From an uncultured Frankiales bacterium (GTDB lineage Bacteria; Actinomycetota; Actinomycetes; Mycobacteriales; SCTD01): 39,408 bases of DNA. Where the stretch lies: assembly GCA_946479905.1 (NCBI GenBank), contig CAMLIA010000015.1, positions 1-39,408 on the forward strand, in the 5' to 3' direction. The position numbers and the translations under genes are program-made. Of this stretch, positions 38,130 to 39,408 are shown in pieces (the stretch's first letter is position 1; the number at the start of each line of letters is the position of its first letter). A model generated the notes under the pieces. The model was not told the origin of the DNA, ran no database searches, and was given only the letters and a program-made list of their open reading frames with translations.

Positions 38130-38360
38130 CTACGCCGACCGGGCTCGGCGCCGGGCCTCTCGCACCCGACGGAGCCGCAGGACCGCGGCCGGCATCGCCT
38201 CGAGAGCGTCGGGGCGATCGAGGAGCGTGTCGACGAGGTGCCAGTACGACGTCGGGGTCAGGCCAAGCTCGTCGAGGGCACGCGCCTCCCGGGCGGCGGG
38301 GTAGCGGTAGGGGGTGGCGGCGAGCTCGAGAGCGAGCCGTTCGGGGTCCGAGAGAGCCAT
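38130..38360 (-). CDS. DUF3263-family protein
   Basis: 76 residues. ARALDELGLTPTSYWHLVDT, LLDRPDALEAMPAAVLRLRR and the basic VREARRRARSA end match the DUF3263 pattern, (E)xxGLTxTxYxxxVxxLLDxPxALxxxPxxVxRLRRxR, an actinobacterial family also in phages. The helix-loop-helix and basic tail suggest DNA binding. Orientation is opposite to the integrase. Confidence 0.65.
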   Translation of the reverse strand: MALSDPERLALELAATPYRYPAAREARALDELGLTPTSYWHLVDTLLDRPDALEAMPAAVLRLRRVREARRRARSA

Positions 38361-38458
38361 GCGTCGACGGTAGGCGTGGGCGCCGACAGCGCGCCGGGCG
38401 CTAGACGGTGCGGTCTCTCGTCGGGCTCCTGCATAGGGAGGGCGTGGAAGACGAGCAC

Positions 38459-38614
38459 ATGAAGCGGATCATCCTCGGCCACGCGGTCGCCTACGGGGTG
38501 GTCGCGGCGGTCGCGTTGTGGCTCGCGGCGGCGCTGCTGCCGCTGGCGGTCGACGTGCCGGACCTGCCCGACCTTCGACCATCAGGGCCAGACCTTGTCC
38601 TCGGGTCGCATTAG
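38459..38614 (+). CDS. small membrane protein
   Basis: 51 residues from ATG 38459 (GGAAGA upstream); GTG 38444 and GTG 38408 are possible longer starts. MKRIILGHAVAYGVVAAVAL and WLAAALLPLAVDVPDLPDLR: one hydrophobic span then a proline-rich end. Its 3' end overlaps the opposite gene by ~33 bases. Unknown. Confidence 0.45.
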   Translation: MKRIILGHAVAYGVVAAVALWLAAALLPLAVDVPDLPDLRPSGPDLVLGSH

Positions 38615-38851
38615 GTTCCGGCCTTCGCAGCGGTGTCGGACCTCGCCGTCGGGGAGCCGGCCGCAGTAGACCATCGGGACGAGCCGGTCGGCGTGCACGA
38701 CGTCGCGGTAGGAGCCGTTCGGGCCGTAGACGAAGACGTGGCCGTGCCAGCCGTCGTCCTTGTGCTGCCAGCCGTGGAAGGTGCCGAGGAGGGAGGAGCG
38801 ACCGTCCTCGGTGTAGACGGCGACCTCGACGATCTCCTCGTTGGGCGACAC
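38582..38851 (-). CDS. hypothetical protein
   Basis: 89 residues from GTG 38851. NEEIVEVAVYTEDGRSSLLG, TFHGWQHKDDGWHGHVFVYG, PNGSYRDVVHADRLVPMVYC: aromatic beta-rich fold with Trp/His-rich motif. Divergent from the lipoprotein gene. No family recognised. Confidence 0.5.
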   Translation of the reverse strand: MSPNEEIVEVAVYTEDGRSSLLGTFHGWQHKDDGWHGHVFVYGPNGSYRDVVHADRLVPMVYCGRLPDGEVRHRCEGRNLMRPEDKVWP

Positions 38852-38868
38852 GGGGGCGACGGTAGTCG

Positions 38869-38874
38869 TAGGGT
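38869..38874 (+). promoter_or_regulatory. -10 box TAGGGT of leaderless lipoprotein promoter
   Basis: TAGGGT (TANNNT) is followed by six bases and then ATG 38881, with no ribosome-binding site: the leaderless geometry shared by other lysogeny genes in this genome. Confidence 0.6.
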
Positions 38875-38880
38875 CCGACC

Positions 38881-39309
38881 ATGCTGCGCCGCGCCCTCGT
38901 GACCCTGCTCGTGCCGCTCGCCCTGGCTGGGTGTGGCGGGGACGACGAGCGTGAGCCGGCTGCGTTGAGCGGCGGGGACGCTGCGTCGGCGGAGGTGTCG
39001 GACTCGGAGACGTGCGACGCGCTCCTCGGCGGGCGCGGGGAGCCCAGCCCGCTCGACCAGATGCAGAAGATCTGGAATGGCGGCGTCATCGGTCGGAGCG
39101 GGCTGGCGCAGGTCCGCGAGGGTGTCGCCAGGGTCGAGGAGATCGCGGCGCAGGCGAACGTCGTCCTGCGCGAGCAGCTCGAGGTGATGGTCGCGGAGAC
39201 CGAGGCGATGGTCGAGAACGCGACCTCGACGAGCCCGGAGCGGATGGAGACGAAGGACTACAAGCGGGCGGGTCTGCTGGTGTCGGACCTGTGCTCGGTG
39301 GCCGACTAG
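38881..39309 (+). CDS. lipoprotein, possible lysogenic-conversion gene
   Basis: 142 residues. Signal peptide LRRALVTLLVPLALAGCGG with lipobox LAGC, so lipidated at the following Cys and anchored outside the membrane. Mature part: disordered linker (GDDEREPAALSGGDAASAEV), then a helical domain (ETCDALLGGRGEPSPLDQMQ; LAQVREGVARVEEIAAQANV; VLREQLEVMVAETEAMVENA) ending LVSDLCSVAD with two further Cys that may pair. Leaderless promoter and location beside the lysogeny module suggest expression in the prophage state, for example surface exclusion; that is inference. Confidence 0.75.
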   Translation: MLRRALVTLLVPLALAGCGGDDEREPAALSGGDAASAEVSDSETCDALLGGRGEPSPLDQMQKIWNGGVIGRSGLAQVREGVARVEEIAAQANVVLREQLEVMVAETEAMVENATSTSPERMETKDYKRAGLLVSDLCSVAD

Positions 39310-39324
39310 CCCCTGGAACGCAGA

Positions 39325-39334
39325 GGCCGCCCCG
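39325..39334. terminator. left arm of a terminator completed across the circle junction
   Basis: GGCCGCCCCG is the exact reverse complement of CGGGGCGGCC at 380-389 (its right-end counterpart 39368-39377 reads as G-corrupted). On the closed circle this forms a 10-bp stem with a 33-base loop between convergent lipoprotein and holin genes, where a bidirectional terminator is expected. Confidence 0.45.
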
Positions 39335-39348
39335 CCCATGCCGCCCAG

Positions 39349-39408
39349 AACCGGGGGCGGGGAGGGTGGGGGGGGGCGGGGCAGCGGGGGCGGGGGAGCG
39401 TGCGCCGG
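39349..39408. repeat. right copy of terminal overlap, G-corrupted
   Basis: Matches 361-420 at 49 of 60 positions; every difference is a pyrimidine there and G here, and the last 10 bases match exactly. It contains no gene. It looks like a low-quality copy of the left end, closing the phage circle. Confidence 0.75.

Noticed and set aside
361..39408. Terminal repeats read as attL/attR of an integrated prophage
   Set aside because: The right copy continues into phage left-end sequence rather than host DNA, and the integrase-proximal repeats are elsewhere.

Overview
The window is best read as one complete, circular genome of a temperate tailed phage (siphovirus type) of a high-GC Gram-positive (actinobacterial) host, about 39.0 kb, preceded by a short piece of unrelated bacterial DNA. 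Evidence for the host group: very high GC throughout, heavy use of GTG starts and GTGA/ATGA stop-start overlaps, leaderless promoters with TANNNT -10 boxes, a DUF3263-type protein, and structural proteins of actinophage style. The first ~390 bases encode the middle of a glucose-6-phosphate dehydrogenase (zwf) with clearly lower GC and non-actinobacterial protein character. Bases 361-420 recur at the extreme right end (39349-39408) with 11 differences, all reading G on the right. This suggests that the phage part closes on itself (circle of about 38,988 bp), that the right end is of poor sequence quality, and that zwf is a chimeric join or, less likely, an attachment-site junction.

Layout, written as transcribed. 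Leftward structural operon (about 24.3 kb down to 0.4 kb): two HNH nucleases, small packaging-type protein, large terminase, small beta-barrel-like protein, portal with a C-terminal zinc motif, prohead protease with acidic tail, HK97-type major capsid, head-tail connectors, tail terminator, tail tube, gp10-like tail protein, tail assembly chaperone with a -1 frameshift, tape measure, minor tail proteins, tail fibre with three repeated modules, small membrane proteins, collagen-like fibre, glycine-rich fibre, M15-type endolysin and a holin-like membrane protein.

Leftward early/replication operon (35.6 kb down to 24.6 kb): a small HTH regulator, an excisionase-like protein, many small proteins, an endonuclease/exonuclease/phosphatase-family nuclease, a PD-(D/E)XK nuclease, a RecB/Cas4-like nuclease, a primase-polymerase/helicase fusion, a zinc/HTH protein, and a run of tiny cysteine-rich genes. 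Several of these tiny genes are preceded by copies of one repeated start-associated element.

Rightward lysogeny module (35.7-37.9 kb): an HTH immunity repressor, an ImmA-like metallopeptidase and a tyrosine integrase, followed by a strong terminator and a non-coding attP-like region with paired GGGGCAG repeats. The repressor and the leftward HTH gene are divergent and share an operator region with a perfect GTGCCCA/TGGGCAC palindrome. The last kilobase carries a DUF3263 protein, a small membrane protein, an unknown protein and a lipoprotein, the last a possible lysogenic-conversion gene. No CRISPR array, rRNA or tRNA was recognised.
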